Shown here: positions 1 through 10,207 of the stretch, piece by piece
How the letters are laid out: each line of letters begins with the position of its first letter
How positions within the stretch are numbered: the first letter of the stretch is position 1
Assembly: GCF_048564905.1 (NCBI RefSeq)
Contig: NC_133015.1
Location: 1 to 64,000, forward strand
DNA length: 64,000 bases
Reading direction: 5' to 3'
Origin: Vicugna pacos
Taxonomy: Eukaryota; Chordata; Mammalia; Artiodactyla; Camelidae
Translations under genes and position numbers: made by a program
Notes under the pieces: generated by a model
What the model was told of the DNA's origin: nothing
Database searches by the model: none
What the model saw: only the letters and a program-made list of their open reading frames with translations

Positions 1-170
1 TCTAGGTGACGCGCGGCATGCAAGGCAACGTGAATGCTATGTAAGCGGTTGCCGGTGTGTGGCAAGTTCAATTGTCGCTTTTCGAAACTTTCCGTTTTTT
101 CCCGAATATTTTCAACCCACAGTTAGTTGAATCGGCTGGATCGGGAGCCCCTAGATACAGAGAACCCCCA
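1..170 (-). mobile_element. Tail of Tigger3/Golem-like DNA transposon relic
   Basis: The stretch 'cccgaatattttcaaccca', followed by 'gttgaatcggctggatcggg' and 'ctagatacagagaacccc', matches the terminal region of the pogo/Tigger3 (Golem) type of nonautonomous transposon. The window edge cuts it. Its other half is present at each unit junction. Confidence 0.6.
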
Positions 171-232
171 AGCCCTTCCCACCTCGGAAATTTCCACTGG
201 AAGCGCTGAAGGGGCCCAAAGAGAGGAGAAGA

Positions 233-246
233 GCGCCCTCTAGCGG
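233..246 (-). promoter_or_regulatory. CTCF core motif A, unit 1
   Basis: On the minus strand the site reads CCGCTAGAGGGCGC. It fits all 14 positions of the CTCF core consensus CCRSYAGRKGGCRS. It points away from motif B (1791) and toward motif B of the preceding unit. Binding is inferred from sequence only. Confidence 0.72.
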
Positions 247-1021
247 CTGCAAACGCTGAGGCATTCCTTCAGCCTATGCAGCGCGGGAGAGAAGGTTTCG
301 GGCCGACTAGCGCAAAAGGAGGGCCCGCCTGGACAGGAAGGAGGAAGGACGACAGCGGAAGCCAGCTCGCACCCTTCCTGGAGCTAGCTGGTTGCAGTGA
401 GGGACGCCGAGGAACTGGGGACACGTCGCGTGGGGATGGGGGGGGGGGCAATCGTGGCGGCCAGGAGCAGGGTTCACACAGCTGGCACCCAGTTTGCACG
501 ATCAAAATGACAAGGAGAGGGGGTGGGGGGAAGGGGCTGCCTCAGCACCGGGATCCTGACAAGGGCCATAGCGCCGCGACCTCAGCTAATGCGGCTCCCC
601 TGCTAAGCCAGAAAAAGGAAACTGTGAGGCAAGATACTGCAGATTCCACCGCAGCCACACGGATGACTAGATCTCTAACCTGACAAAATGGAACCCTCGG
701 AAACAGGAATCTCCCCTTTCTTCTACATTTTGACCTTGGGACAGGGAGCCACACTTCTCTGACGGGAACCGTCTTTACTCCGGCAGAGAGCTCAGTTTTC
801 CAGGAATAAGTATGGAGAAAAAGTGTGCCGTGATGGTTTAGCAGTTCAAAGCGGAAGCCCGTCTTAGAAACGGGAAAAACCTGCTTCTCAATGAAGTCGA
901 GTTATGGCACGAAGCAGGAGGAAGTTTAAGGAAATCTCTCTTAATATCCATTCACCAGACAAGACTAGCCAGTCCTAAAAAGGCAGCACTTTAAATCCAG
1001 GAAGCTTCTTGCTTCCTTTCT

Positions 1022-1043
1022 GGGGCGGGGTGGGGGCGGGGGG
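1022..1043 (+). other. Second G-quadruplex motif
   Basis: G-runs of 4, 4, 5 and 6 are separated by single-base loops. The motif recurs in each unit near 6001, 10984, 15962 and 20937. The unit 4 copy has lost one interruption, so its first two runs merge. Confidence 0.8.
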
Positions 1044-1362
1044 ACATGAGAAACAATGCCGCATTTTCAAACAAGCCTTGGGGCCCTAGATACGGAGAGT
1101 GTTGTTGGGTGTTGAGGCTGAGAGGTGTTGCTGAGGAGAACGTAAAGCTGCGTATAGACTGGTATGGGTTCCAAGTCTACCGCTGGAAAAAAAGTAGCCA
1201 ATCATGAGTCCATTTGATTGGGAAAGAAGTAAATAACTCAAAAATGGGAAAGACATGGGATTAAATAGCGGTAGCGAGCAATTAAATCCAAGATGTTTAT
1301 ACCTATATTTTCATTGTGAATGCAACAAACTGAAAGCAACTGTCTAAAAAGCAGTAACTGTA

Positions 1363-1390
1363 GCCCGCGCACGCGCACACACGCACACAA
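1363..1390. other. Alternating purine-pyrimidine (Z-DNA-prone) tract
   Basis: A short stretch of alternating CG and CA steps ('cgcgcacgcgcacacacgca') is present in each unit. A longer degenerate CA repeat with CACGTG E-boxes follows at 2440-2610. Confidence 0.6.
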
Positions 1391-1790
1391 TGGGGAACGG
1401 CAGAGAGGTAAAATATGCTAAATGTATCATGATTGAGAAACAAGATCTAATAGATTATCCCGTTTTTGAGACTGTTATAGCAATACTGGTCCAATTACAT
1501 ATAAAGTTATGAACTTAGAGATGACTTATTAAAGCTTAGAGGGAATTTTAATTGGAAGACCATATAGCTTCCAAATCATTGAAGAGAAAACTAACCTCAC
1601 AAAAATTAATCAATGCAGCTAAGATGGAGTAACGGAGACCGTATTTACCATCGTAGGATAGACCCCAATGTGGATAAAATCTATGAAGCAATGCTTTTTA
1701 AGCCATGTGAAAACGATCATCCACTAGGACCTCGTCCTGCCGCCTCCATACCCAGGCTGCTAGGCCTCCTACTGCCACTACCAAGGATGT

Positions 1791-1804
1791 CCACCAGGTG
1801 GCGA
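1791..1804 (+). promoter_or_regulatory. CTCF core motif B, unit 1
   Basis: CCACCAGGTGGCGA fits the CTCF core consensus at the information-rich positions (CCA, AG, GGC), with only the final base off-consensus. It faces right, toward motif A of the next unit 3.4 kb away. Confidence 0.7.
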
Positions 1805-2087
1805 CATTGCCCCCCTCTGCTCCTGCTGCAGAGCCAGTCCTGAGCAGCCCTGCTCCAGGTTTTGGCAGGCCGCTCCCAGAAGCGCGCTCGTGGGCCTTGC
1901 TCCCTTTTAGCCACCAGCAAAGGGATCGAGGATGAGCACTGAGCCTCCTTACTCATCGAAGATCTAGGAACCTATCTGATTTCTGAGCAGCCCTTTACCC
2001 TCGTCTGCCGTCAGGTACTCTCCACCCGACTTGCAGAGTCCGCGGCTTGGGCAGCCTGCACGCTGGCCCCGGCCCGTCAGAATCTCT

Positions 2088-2120
2088 TCCCCCCACCCCC
2101 ACCCCACCCCACCCCCACCA
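2088..2120 (-). other. C-rich tract, i-motif or minus-strand G4
   Basis: Runs of 4-6 C are separated by single A's, ending in 'caccaccccgg'. The minus strand is G4-capable. It recurs at the same place in every unit (near 7067, 12049, 17026 and 22003). Confidence 0.7.
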
Positions 2121-2950
2121 CCCCGGCCAAGAGGCCACGCGCGGTCGTGAGCAGGGCTCCAGGCCTCTGGAGCCGCGCCGCTTGGACTGCGTCCTGGCCC
2201 TGGGCTCGCGAGCTCCATGCCCTGGGCTGAGTCACTTAACATCTCTAAGCTAGTTTCCTCATCAGTACAATGAGGGCATAATCGGTATGGGGGGGGGGGG
2301 AATCAGAATCTTGGGGGGACTACATTTCTGGTGATGGAAGATTATTTTCAGTTTGAATTATACAGTGAGGGACACCATACAATTTTTACTACTGCAGACT
2401 TCTGAAGGACAGCTTCTAGTATTCTTAAAACTAATGCATGCACGTACACACAAACACACGTGCACACACACTGACTCTGCTCCGCCTACATCCCCACGCG
2501 CACACACACGGAGTCATGGACCACACACACCCCCACAACATACACACAACCACACAGGTCCTCAGGCGCGTGCACACACACACGCAAAGTCACTGTCACG
2601 TGCCACACACGTCCAGGCTCAACTTTAGAATTCCCGGACTCAGGGGAGTCCTGCAAAGAAAGCGACAGTGCGGGGAGAGCCGATTCCCAGTCTCTGACCG
2701 CCAGCCTGACCCTTTTCTTCCCAATGCTGGGTCCATCCCATGCCCCAAGGGGCCTTGGATGTGCACAGGGGGACACTCAGACCTCACATCCGGGCTCTGT
2801 CCGTAACCTCCATGCCAACAGCTGCCCGTTGGCCTCTCTGTGAGTCCTGGGATGCTGAACTCCGGGGAGAGCCGGTGCAGAAACTACAAGTGGGTCAGGG
2901 GCTGCTGGGGCAGGGCATTCGGGGTCCTGGGATTCCAGAGCACGGGGTGG

Positions 2951-3020
2951 AGCCAATGGGCGTGTCCCCTTGGCCCTGCTGACTCCACCCCGTAGAGGGC
3001 GTGGCCAGAGGGCGTGTCAG
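2951..3020. promoter_or_regulatory. CCAAT/GC-box cluster with third CTCF-like site, unit 1
   Basis: Within 70 bp there is a CCAAT box (2953-2957), three CACCC/GC-box type elements (gggcgtgtcc at 2958, gggcgtggcc at 2998, gggcgtgtc at 3010), and a plus-strand CTCF-like site (2989-3002, CCCGTAGAGGGCGT, 12 of 14 consensus positions). No TATA box is evident. Such clusters mark CpG-type promoters that often fire in both directions. Transcription here is inference. Confidence 0.45.
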
Positions 3021-3061
3021 GGCCAGAGGGACCCTCTGTAGTTCAGGACCCAGGACAGCGC

Positions 3062-3089
3062 GGGGGTGTCGGGGGTGGGGGTTGGGGGG
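3062..3089 (+). other. G-quadruplex motif (one per unit)
   Basis: Four G-runs of 5, 5, 5 and 6 are separated by loops of 4, 1 and 2 bases, a near-ideal G4-forming sequence 40 bp downstream of the GC-box cluster. Identical motifs lie at 8044-8071, 13023-13050, 17999-18026 and 22976-23003. Confidence 0.85.
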
Positions 3090-3859
3090 CCGCCCCTTGC
3101 CGTGCTCTAAGGGCAGAAGCCCTAAGGAAGGGCCGGAGGAGGCTGTAAGGTATCCTCACTGCCATCAACTGAAAAAACAAAAGCCCGCCGCAGGCGAGGG
3201 TGGGGAGGGTTTTGCTAGAACAAGGCAAGACGCTCGCAGAGGTCTGGCCGCAGAGGGCTGGGGGGCTTGCCAGGCTGATGAGGAACCGAGAGGCCGTCGG
3301 CCTCTAAACTCCACACGAATTCCTCCGGGTGACCCTGAGATGCAGGGAGACACGGAAAGCACGGTAAACACAGGCCGGAAGCTCAGCAGCCTGTTGCTTG
3401 CTTCACCGTCCGTCTGGCGTCCCCTCTGCTAGCAAGCAGCCTTTACCGCATCACCCACGGCTGACCCGGCTCAGGATTCCAGCTGATGTTCCACGGGTGG
3501 CATCACTTGCTGGTGACACGAAGCAGGCACGTTAGCCACCTCCCAAACCCTGAGGCTCCTCCTGGGAGGAGCCTGCGGGCCCCCAGTCCAGCCTCTGCGC
3601 CACGATGCTCCTTAGTGCCGCTCCCGGTTCGCTGCCCCGGCCTCTAGCTCTGGCCGGAACCTCGCTGGATTGGCGATAAATGGCACCCATGCACCACGTG
3701 TAAGCTTGGGGTCCAGATGTGACCATGGCTCGTCTCTTCTTCCCATCGATTGGGGGATTGTTCGGGCTTCATGTCATCGTGTTGGCAGGAAGGCCAGCTC
3801 CGCCCCCCTGAGACCTCCCTGAAGACACATAGAAACATAGGACACAATGCAGCCCATCT

Positions 3860-4506
3860 CTTTGTTTTAAAACACCTTTACAGGGCTACGATTTCTGTTC
3901 CGTCAATTAGACACATCTCACGTGTAGTATTTGATCAATTTTCATACATGTCTACACCCAGAAAGCCATCGCCACAATCAAGAGAGCTAACATGTCCACC
4001 ACTCCCCAAGACGGGCAATTTTCCGATTCCCATATTTACCCCTTCCCACCGCCGTCCCTCCCTGGTAACCATAAGTTTGTTTCTCTATGTCTGTGGCTCT
4101 ATTTGTCTTTTGCAGTTAAGATCATTTCTGTCTTTTTTTCTTAGATTTCACATGGAAGTTGTGTCATGCGGCATTTTTCTCTCTTCTGGCTTACTTCACT
4201 CAGAAGGACTGTCTCTGTGTCCAACCATGTTGCCGCAAATGGCATGGTTCCATCCTTTTTCACGGCTGTGTAGTATTCCGCGGCATAAAAAGACACCTAC
4301 GTCTTTATCCAGTCACCAGTCGTTAGATGTTGGGGTTAGTTCCACGTCCTGGCTAATACAAATAGGGCTGCTGTGAGCATTGAGGTGCATGGGACTTTTT
4401 GAGTTAGAGTCTTCTCTTGACATATCCCCAGGCGTGGGAAGGCTGGATCATCAGGTAAGTCCATTTGTAGGTTTTTAAGGAACCTCCATCCCGTCTTCTC
4501 TAGTGA
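3860..4506 (-). mobile_element. L1 3'-end fragment, unit 1
   Basis: Antisense L1 text is clear: 'ggcttacttcactcag', a degenerate 'tgtagtattccg', 'agggctgctgtgagcattg', 'ggctggatcatcagg'. Many sites where L1 has A/T carry CG here (for example 'ttgccgcaaatgg', 'tattccgcggcat', 'tccacgtcctgg'). A 208-codon open frame across it (3750-4376) is a by-product and not a gene. Confidence 0.8.
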
Positions 4507-4743
4507 CAATGCAGCCCGTCTTCCTGAAGCAGAGCCATGCTCACAAAGTAACGGATATTCCTAGAGGTCAGACATGACGTGCATTCAGCTTGGCCTGTTC
4601 CAGAAGAAGAGGGCAGTCTGGCAGGGCTGGAGGAGAGTGACCAGGGGAGTGTGGGACAGGCAGGATTCACACCACGTGGGGACATGACAGGCTGGGATAA
4701 GGAGCCTGGGCTTCCAGTCATGCCTTGGTAAGCATGGGGCACT

Positions 4744-5150
4744 GGTTCCAGGACTCCCCACAGATGCCAACATCCATGGATGCTGATGCCTCTTATGCAA
4801 AATGACATAGGACTTTATTTTTTACATACAAACGTAGTTTTCTTCCACGTTGTTGTCGTTTTTACAATGTTGTGTCGAATTCCAGTCTAGAGCACAATTT
4901 TCCACTTATGCATAAACATACCCATACAGTCATTGTCACATTCTCTTTCGCTGTGTCCTCCTGTGTACTTTAAATCATCTCTAGGTGACGCGCGGCATGC
5001 AAGGCAACGTGAATGCTATGTAAGCGGTTGCCGGTGTGTGGCAAGTTCAATTGTCGCTTTTCGAAACTTTCCGTTTTTTCCCGAATATTTTCAACCCACA
5101 GTTAGTTGAATCGGCTGGATCGGGAGCCCCTAGATACAGAGAACCCCCAA
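4744..5150 (-). mobile_element. Tigger3/Golem-like relic spanning the unit 1/2 junction
   Basis: It runs from 'ggttccaggactccccac' through 'actttaaatcatctctagg', across the nominal boundary, to the terminal 'gatacagagaacccc'. A minus-oriented L1 3' tail (about 4815-4957, with 'acaatgttgtgtcgaattcc') is inserted in it, so the L1 landed after the Tigger. Because the Tigger is continuous across the junction, the nominal boundary is not the original duplication point. Confidence 0.6.
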
Positions 5151-5211
5151 GCCCTTCCCACCTCGGAAATTTCCACTGGAAGCGCTGAAGGGGCCCAAAG
5201 AGAGGAGAAGA

Positions 5212-5225
5212 GCGCCCTCTAGCGG
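5212..5225 (-). promoter_or_regulatory. CTCF core motif A, unit 2
   Basis: Unchanged copy of the minus-strand core. It converges with the plus-strand motif B at 1791. Confidence 0.72.
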
Positions 5226-6769
5226 CTGCAAACGCTGAGGCATTCCTTCAGCCTATGCAGCGCGGGAGAGAAGGTTTCGGGCCGACTAGCGCAAAAGGAG
5301 GGCCCGCCTGGACAGGAAGGAGGAAGGACGACAGCGGAAGCCAGCTCGCACCCTTCCTGGAGCTAGCTGGTTGCAGTGAGGGACGCCGAGGAACTGGGGA
5401 CACGTCGCGTGGGGATGGGGGGGGGGGCAATCGTGGCGGCCAGGAGCAGGGTTCACACAGCTGGCACCCAGTTTGCACGATCAAAATGACAAGGAGAGGG
5501 GGTGGGGGGAAGGGGCTGCCTCAGCACCGGGATCCTGACAAGGGCCATAGCGCCGCGACCTCAGCTAATGCGGCTCCCCTGCTAAGCCAGAAAAAGGAAA
5601 CTGTGAGGCAAGATACTGCAGATTCCACCGCAGCCACACGGATGACTAGATCTCTAACCTGACAAAATGGAACCCTCGGAAACAGGAATCTCCCCTTTCT
5701 TCTACATTTTGACCTTGGGACAGGGAGCCACACTTCTCTGACGGGAACCGTCTTTACTCCGGCAGAGAGCTCAGTTTTCCAGGAATAAGTATGGAGAAAA
5801 AGTGTGCCGTGATGGTTTAGCAGTTCAAAGCGGAAGCCCGTCTTAGAAACGGGAAAAACCTGCTTCTCAATGAAGTCGAGTTATGGCACGAAGCAGGAGG
5901 AAGTTTAAGGAAATCTCTCTTAATATCCATTCACCAGACAAGACTAGCCAGTCCTAAAAAGGCAGCACTTTAAATCCAGGAAGCTTCTTGCTTCCTTTCT
6001 GGGGCGGGGTGGGGGCGGGGGGACATGAGAAACAATGCCGCATTTTCAAACAAGCCTTGGGGCCCTAGATACGGAGAGTGTTGTTGGGTGTTGAGGCTGA
6101 GAGGTGTTGCTGAGGAGAACGTAAAGCTGCGTATAGACTGGTATGGGTTCCAAGTCTACCGCTGGAAAAAAAGTAGCCAATCATGAGTCCATTTGATTGG
6201 GAAAGAAGTAAATAACTCAAAAATGGGAAAGACATGGGATTAAATAGCGGTAGCGAGCAATTAAATCCAAGATGTTTATACCTATATTTTCATTGTGAAT
6301 GCAACAAACTGAAAGCAACTGTCTAAAAAGCAGTAACTGTAGCCCGCGCACGCGCACACACGCACACAATGGGGAACGGCAGAGAGGTAAAATATGCTAA
6401 ATGTATCATGATTGAGAAACAAGATCTAATAGATTATCCCGTTTTTGAGACTGTTATAGCAATACTGGTCCAATTACATATAAAGTTATGAACTTAGAGA
6501 TGACTTATTAAAGCTTAGAGGGAATTTTAATTGGAAGACCATATAGCTTCCAAATCATTGAAGAGAAAACTAACCTCACAAAAATTAATCAATGCAGCTA
6601 AGATGGAGTAACGGAGACCGTATTTACCATCGTAGGATAGACCCCAATGTGGATAAAATCTATGAAGCAATGCTTTTTAAGCCATGTGAAAACGATCATC
6701 CACTAGGACCTCGTCCTGCCGCCTCCATACCCAGGCTGCTAGGCCTCCTACTGCCACTACCAAGGATGT

Positions 6770-6783
6770 CCACCAGGTGGCGA
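6770..6783 (+). promoter_or_regulatory. CTCF core motif B, unit 2
   Basis: Unchanged copy of the plus-strand core, with identical flanks. Confidence 0.7.
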
Positions 6784-7932
6784 CATTGCCCCCCTCTGCT
6801 CCTGCTGCAGAGCCAGTCCTGAGCAGCCCTGCTCCAGGTTTTGGCAGGCCGCTCCCAGAAGCGCGCTCGTGGGCCTTGCTCCCTTTTAGCCACCAGCAAA
6901 GGGATCGAGGATGAGCACTGAGCCTCCTTACTCATCGAAGATCTAGGAACCTATCTGATTTCTGAGCAGCCCTTTACCCTCGTCTGCCGTCAGGTACTCT
7001 CCACCCGACTTGCAGAGTCCGCGGCTTGGGCAGCCTGCACGCTGGCCCCGGCCCGTCAGAATCTCTTCCCCCCACCCCCACCCCACCCCACCCCCACCAC
7101 CCCGGCCAAGAGGCCACGCGCGGTCGTGAGCAGGGCTCCAGGCCTCTGGAGCCGCGCCGCTTGGACTGCGTCCTGGCCCTGGGCTCGCGAGCTCCATGCC
7201 CTGGGCTGAGTCACTTAACATCTCTAAGCTAGTTTCCTCATCAGTACAATGAGGGCATAATCGGTATGGGGGGGGGGGGGGGAATCAGAATCTTGGGGGG
7301 ACTACATTTCTGGTGATGGAAGATTATTTTCAGTTTGAATTATACAGTGAGGGACACCATACAATTTTTACTACTGCAGACTTCTGAAGGACAGCTTCTA
7401 GTATTCTTAAAACTAATGCATGCACGTACACACAAACACACGTGCACACACACTGACTCTGCTCCGCCTACATCCCCACGCGCACACACACGGAGTCATG
7501 GACCACACACACCCCCACAACATACACACAACCACACAGGTCCTCAGGCGCGTGCACACACACACGCAAAGTCACTGTCACGTGCCACACACGTCCAGGC
7601 TCAACTTTAGAATTCCCGGACTCAGGGGAGTCCTGCAAAGAAAGCGACAGTGCGGGGAGAGCCGATTCCCAGTCTCTGACCGCCAGCCTGACCCTTTTCT
7701 TCCCAATGCTGGGTCCATCCCATGCCCCAAGGGGCCTTGGATGTGCACAGGGGGACACTCAGACCTCACATCCGGGCTCTGTCCGTAACCTCCATGCCAA
7801 CAGCTGCCCGTTGGCCTCTCTGTGAGTCCTGGGATGCTGAACTCCGGGGAGAGCCGGTGCAGAAACTACAAGTGGGTCAGGGGCTGCTGGGGCAGGGCAT
7901 TCGGGGTCCTGGGATTCCAGAGCACGGGGTGG

Positions 7933-8002
7933 AGCCAATGGGCGTGTCCCCTTGGCCCTGCTGACTCCACCCCGTAGAGGGCGTGGCCAGAGGGCGTGTC
8001 AG
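7933..8002. promoter_or_regulatory. CCAAT/GC-box cluster, unit 2
   Basis: Identical to the unit 1 cluster. The CTCF-like site is at 7971-7984. Confidence 0.45.
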
Positions 8003-8841
8003 GGCCAGAGGGACCCTCTGTAGTTCAGGACCCAGGACAGCGCGGGGGTGTCGGGGGTGGGGGTTGGGGGGCCGCCCCTTGCCGTGCTCTAAGGGCAGAA
8101 GCCCTAAGGAAGGGCCGGAGGAGGCTGTAAGGTATCCTCACTGCCATCAACTGAAAAAACAAAAGCCCGCCGCAGGCGAGGGTGGGGAGGGTTTTGCTAG
8201 AACAAGGCAAGACGCTCGCAGAGGTCTGGCCGCAGAGGGCTGGGGGGCTTGCCAGGCTGATGAGGAACCGAGAGGCCGTCGGCCTCTAAACTCCACACGA
8301 ATTCCTCCGGGTGACCCTGAGATGCAGGGAGACACGGAAAGCACGGTAAACACAGGCCGGAAGCTCAGCAGCCTGTTGCTTGCTTCACCGTCCGTCTGGC
8401 GTCCCCTCTGCTAGCAAGCAGCCTTTACCGCATCACCCACGGCTGACCCGGCTCAGGATTCCAGCTGATGTTCCACGGGTGGCATCACTTGCTGGTGACA
8501 CGAAGCAGGCACGTTAGCCACCTCCCAAACCCTGAGGCTCCTCCTGGGAGGAGCCTGCGGGCCCCCAGTCCAGCCTCTGCGCCACGATGCTCCTTAGTGC
8601 CGCTCCCGGTTCGCTGCCCCGGCCTCTAGCTCTGGCCGGAACCTCGCTGGATTGGCGATAAATGGCACCCATGCACCACGTGTAAGCTTGGGGTCCAGAT
8701 GTGACCATGGCTCGTCTCTTCTTCCCATCGATTGGGGGATTGTTCGGGCTTCATGTCATCGTGTTGGCAGGAAGGCCAGCTCCGCCCCCCTGAGACCTCC
8801 CTGAAGACACATAGAAACATAGGACACAATGCAGCCCATCT

Positions 8842-9488
8842 CTTTGTTTTAAAACACCTTTACAGGGCTACGATTTCTGTTCCGTCAATTAGACACATCT
8901 CACGTGTAGTATTTGATCAATTTTCATACATGTCTACACCCAGAAAGCCATCGCCACAATCAAGAGAGCTAACATGTCCACCACTCCCCAAGACGGGCAA
9001 TTTTCCGATTCCCATATTTACCCCTTCCCACCGCCGTCCCTCCCTGGTAACCATAAGTTTGTTTCTCTATGTCTGTGGCTCTATTTGTCTTTTGCAGTTA
9101 AGATCATTTCTGTCTTTTTTTCTTAGATTTCACATGGAAGTTGTGTCATGCGGCATTTTTCTCTCTTCTGGCTTACTTCACTCAGAAGGACTGTCTCTGT
9201 GTCCAACCATGTTGCCGCAAATGGCATGGTTCCATCCTTTTTCACGGCTGTGTAGTATTCCGCGGCATAAAAAGACACCTACGTCTTTATCCAGTCACCA
9301 GTCGTTAGATGTTGGGGTTAGTTCCACGTCCTGGCTAATACAAATAGGGCTGCTGTGAGCATTGAGGTGCATGGGACTTTTTGAGTTAGAGTCTTCTCTT
9401 GACATATCCCCAGGCGTGGGAAGGCTGGATCATCAGGTAAGTCCATTTGTAGGTTTTTAAGGAACCTCCATCCCGTCTTCTCTAGTGA
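8842..9488 (-). mobile_element. L1 3'-end fragment, unit 2
   Basis: Same fragment and same CpG-rich variants as in unit 1. Confidence 0.8.
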
Positions 9489-9725
9489 CAATGCAGCCCG
9501 TCTTCCTGAAGCAGAGCCATGCTCACAAAGTAACGGATATTCCTAGAGGTCAGACATGACGTGCATTCAGCTTGGCCTGTTCCAGAAGAAGAGGGCAGTC
9601 TGGCAGGGCTGGAGGAGAGTGACCAGGGGAGTGTGGGACAGGCAGGATTCACACCACGTGGGGACATGACAGGCTGGGATAAGGAGCCTGGGCTTCCAGT
9701 CATGCCTTGGTAAGCCTGGGGCACT

Positions 9726-10132
9726 GGTTCCAGGACTCCCCACAGATGCCAACATCCATGGATGCTGATGCCTCTTATGCAAAATGACATAGGACTTTAT
9801 TTTTTACATACAAACGTAGTTTTCTTCCACGTTGTTGTCGTTTTTACAATGTTGTGTCGAATTCCAGTCTAGAGCACAATTTTCCACTTATGCATAAACA
9901 TACCCATACAGTCATTGTCACATTCTCTTTCGCTGTGTCCTCCTGTGTACTTTAAATCATCTCTAGGTGACGCGCGGCATGCAAGGCAACGTGAATGCTA
10001 TGTAAGCGGTTGCCGGTGTGTGGCAAGTTCAATTGTCGCTTTTCGAAACTTTCCGTTTTTTCCCGAATATTTTCAACCCACAGTTAGTTGAATCGGCTGG
10101 ATCGGGAGCCCCTAGATACAGAGAACCCCCAA
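9726..10132 (-). mobile_element. Tigger-like relic, unit 2/3 junction
   Basis: Copy of the same element, with the same nested L1 tail. Confidence 0.6.
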
Positions 10133-10193
10133 GCCCTTCCCACCTCGGAAATTTCCACTGGAAGCGCTGAAGGGGCCCAAAGAGAGGAGAAGA

Positions 10194-10207
10194 GCGCCCT
10201 CTAGCGG
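10194..10207 (-). promoter_or_regulatory. CTCF core motif A, unit 3
   Basis: Unchanged minus-strand core, convergent with the site at 6770. Confidence 0.72.

Larger units (their letters stand above)
1..4979. repeat. Macrosatellite unit 1 (4979 bp)
   Basis: The next unit restarts with the same sequence at 4980, and the two can be followed base for base with only scattered differences. The phase used here (unit starts at 'tctaggtgac') is set by the window edge. That point is inside a Tigger-like element, so the real array start lies upstream of the window. Unit landmarks in order: Tigger tail (1-170), minus CTCF core (233), a G11 run (438-448), G4 motif (1022-1043), alternating CG/CA tract (1363-1390), plus CTCF core (1791), C-rich tract (2088-2120), MIR scrap (2225-2290), a G12 run (2289-2300), degenerate CA repeat (2440-2610), CCAAT/GC-box cluster (2951-3020), strong G4 (3062-3089), minus-strand L1 3' end (3860-4506), and Tigger head (4744-4979). 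Unit 1 alone has 'taagcatggg' near 4735, where units 2-4 have 'taagcctggg'. No ORF in it resembles a known protein. Confidence 0.97.
4980..9961. repeat. Macrosatellite unit 2 (4982 bp)
   Basis: This is the longest unit. The extra 3 bp come from its second poly-G run (G15 at 7268-7282, against G12, G11, G10 and G11 in units 1, 3, 4 and 5). It shares with unit 1, against units 3-5, the variants 'cttgggggga' and 'gtgatggaag' just after that run, and 'gatgttcc' near 8468. Units 1 and 2 therefore form one sub-lineage. Confidence 0.97.

Noticed and set aside
2438-2806. 122-codon His/Thr-rich ORF
   Set aside because: It is a translation of the degenerate CA repeat and its flank.
3750-4376. 208-codon ORF recurring in units 1-4 as a gene
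   Set aside because: It is antisense L1 3' UTR sequence. It breaks in unit 5, and its composition is that of the repeat.
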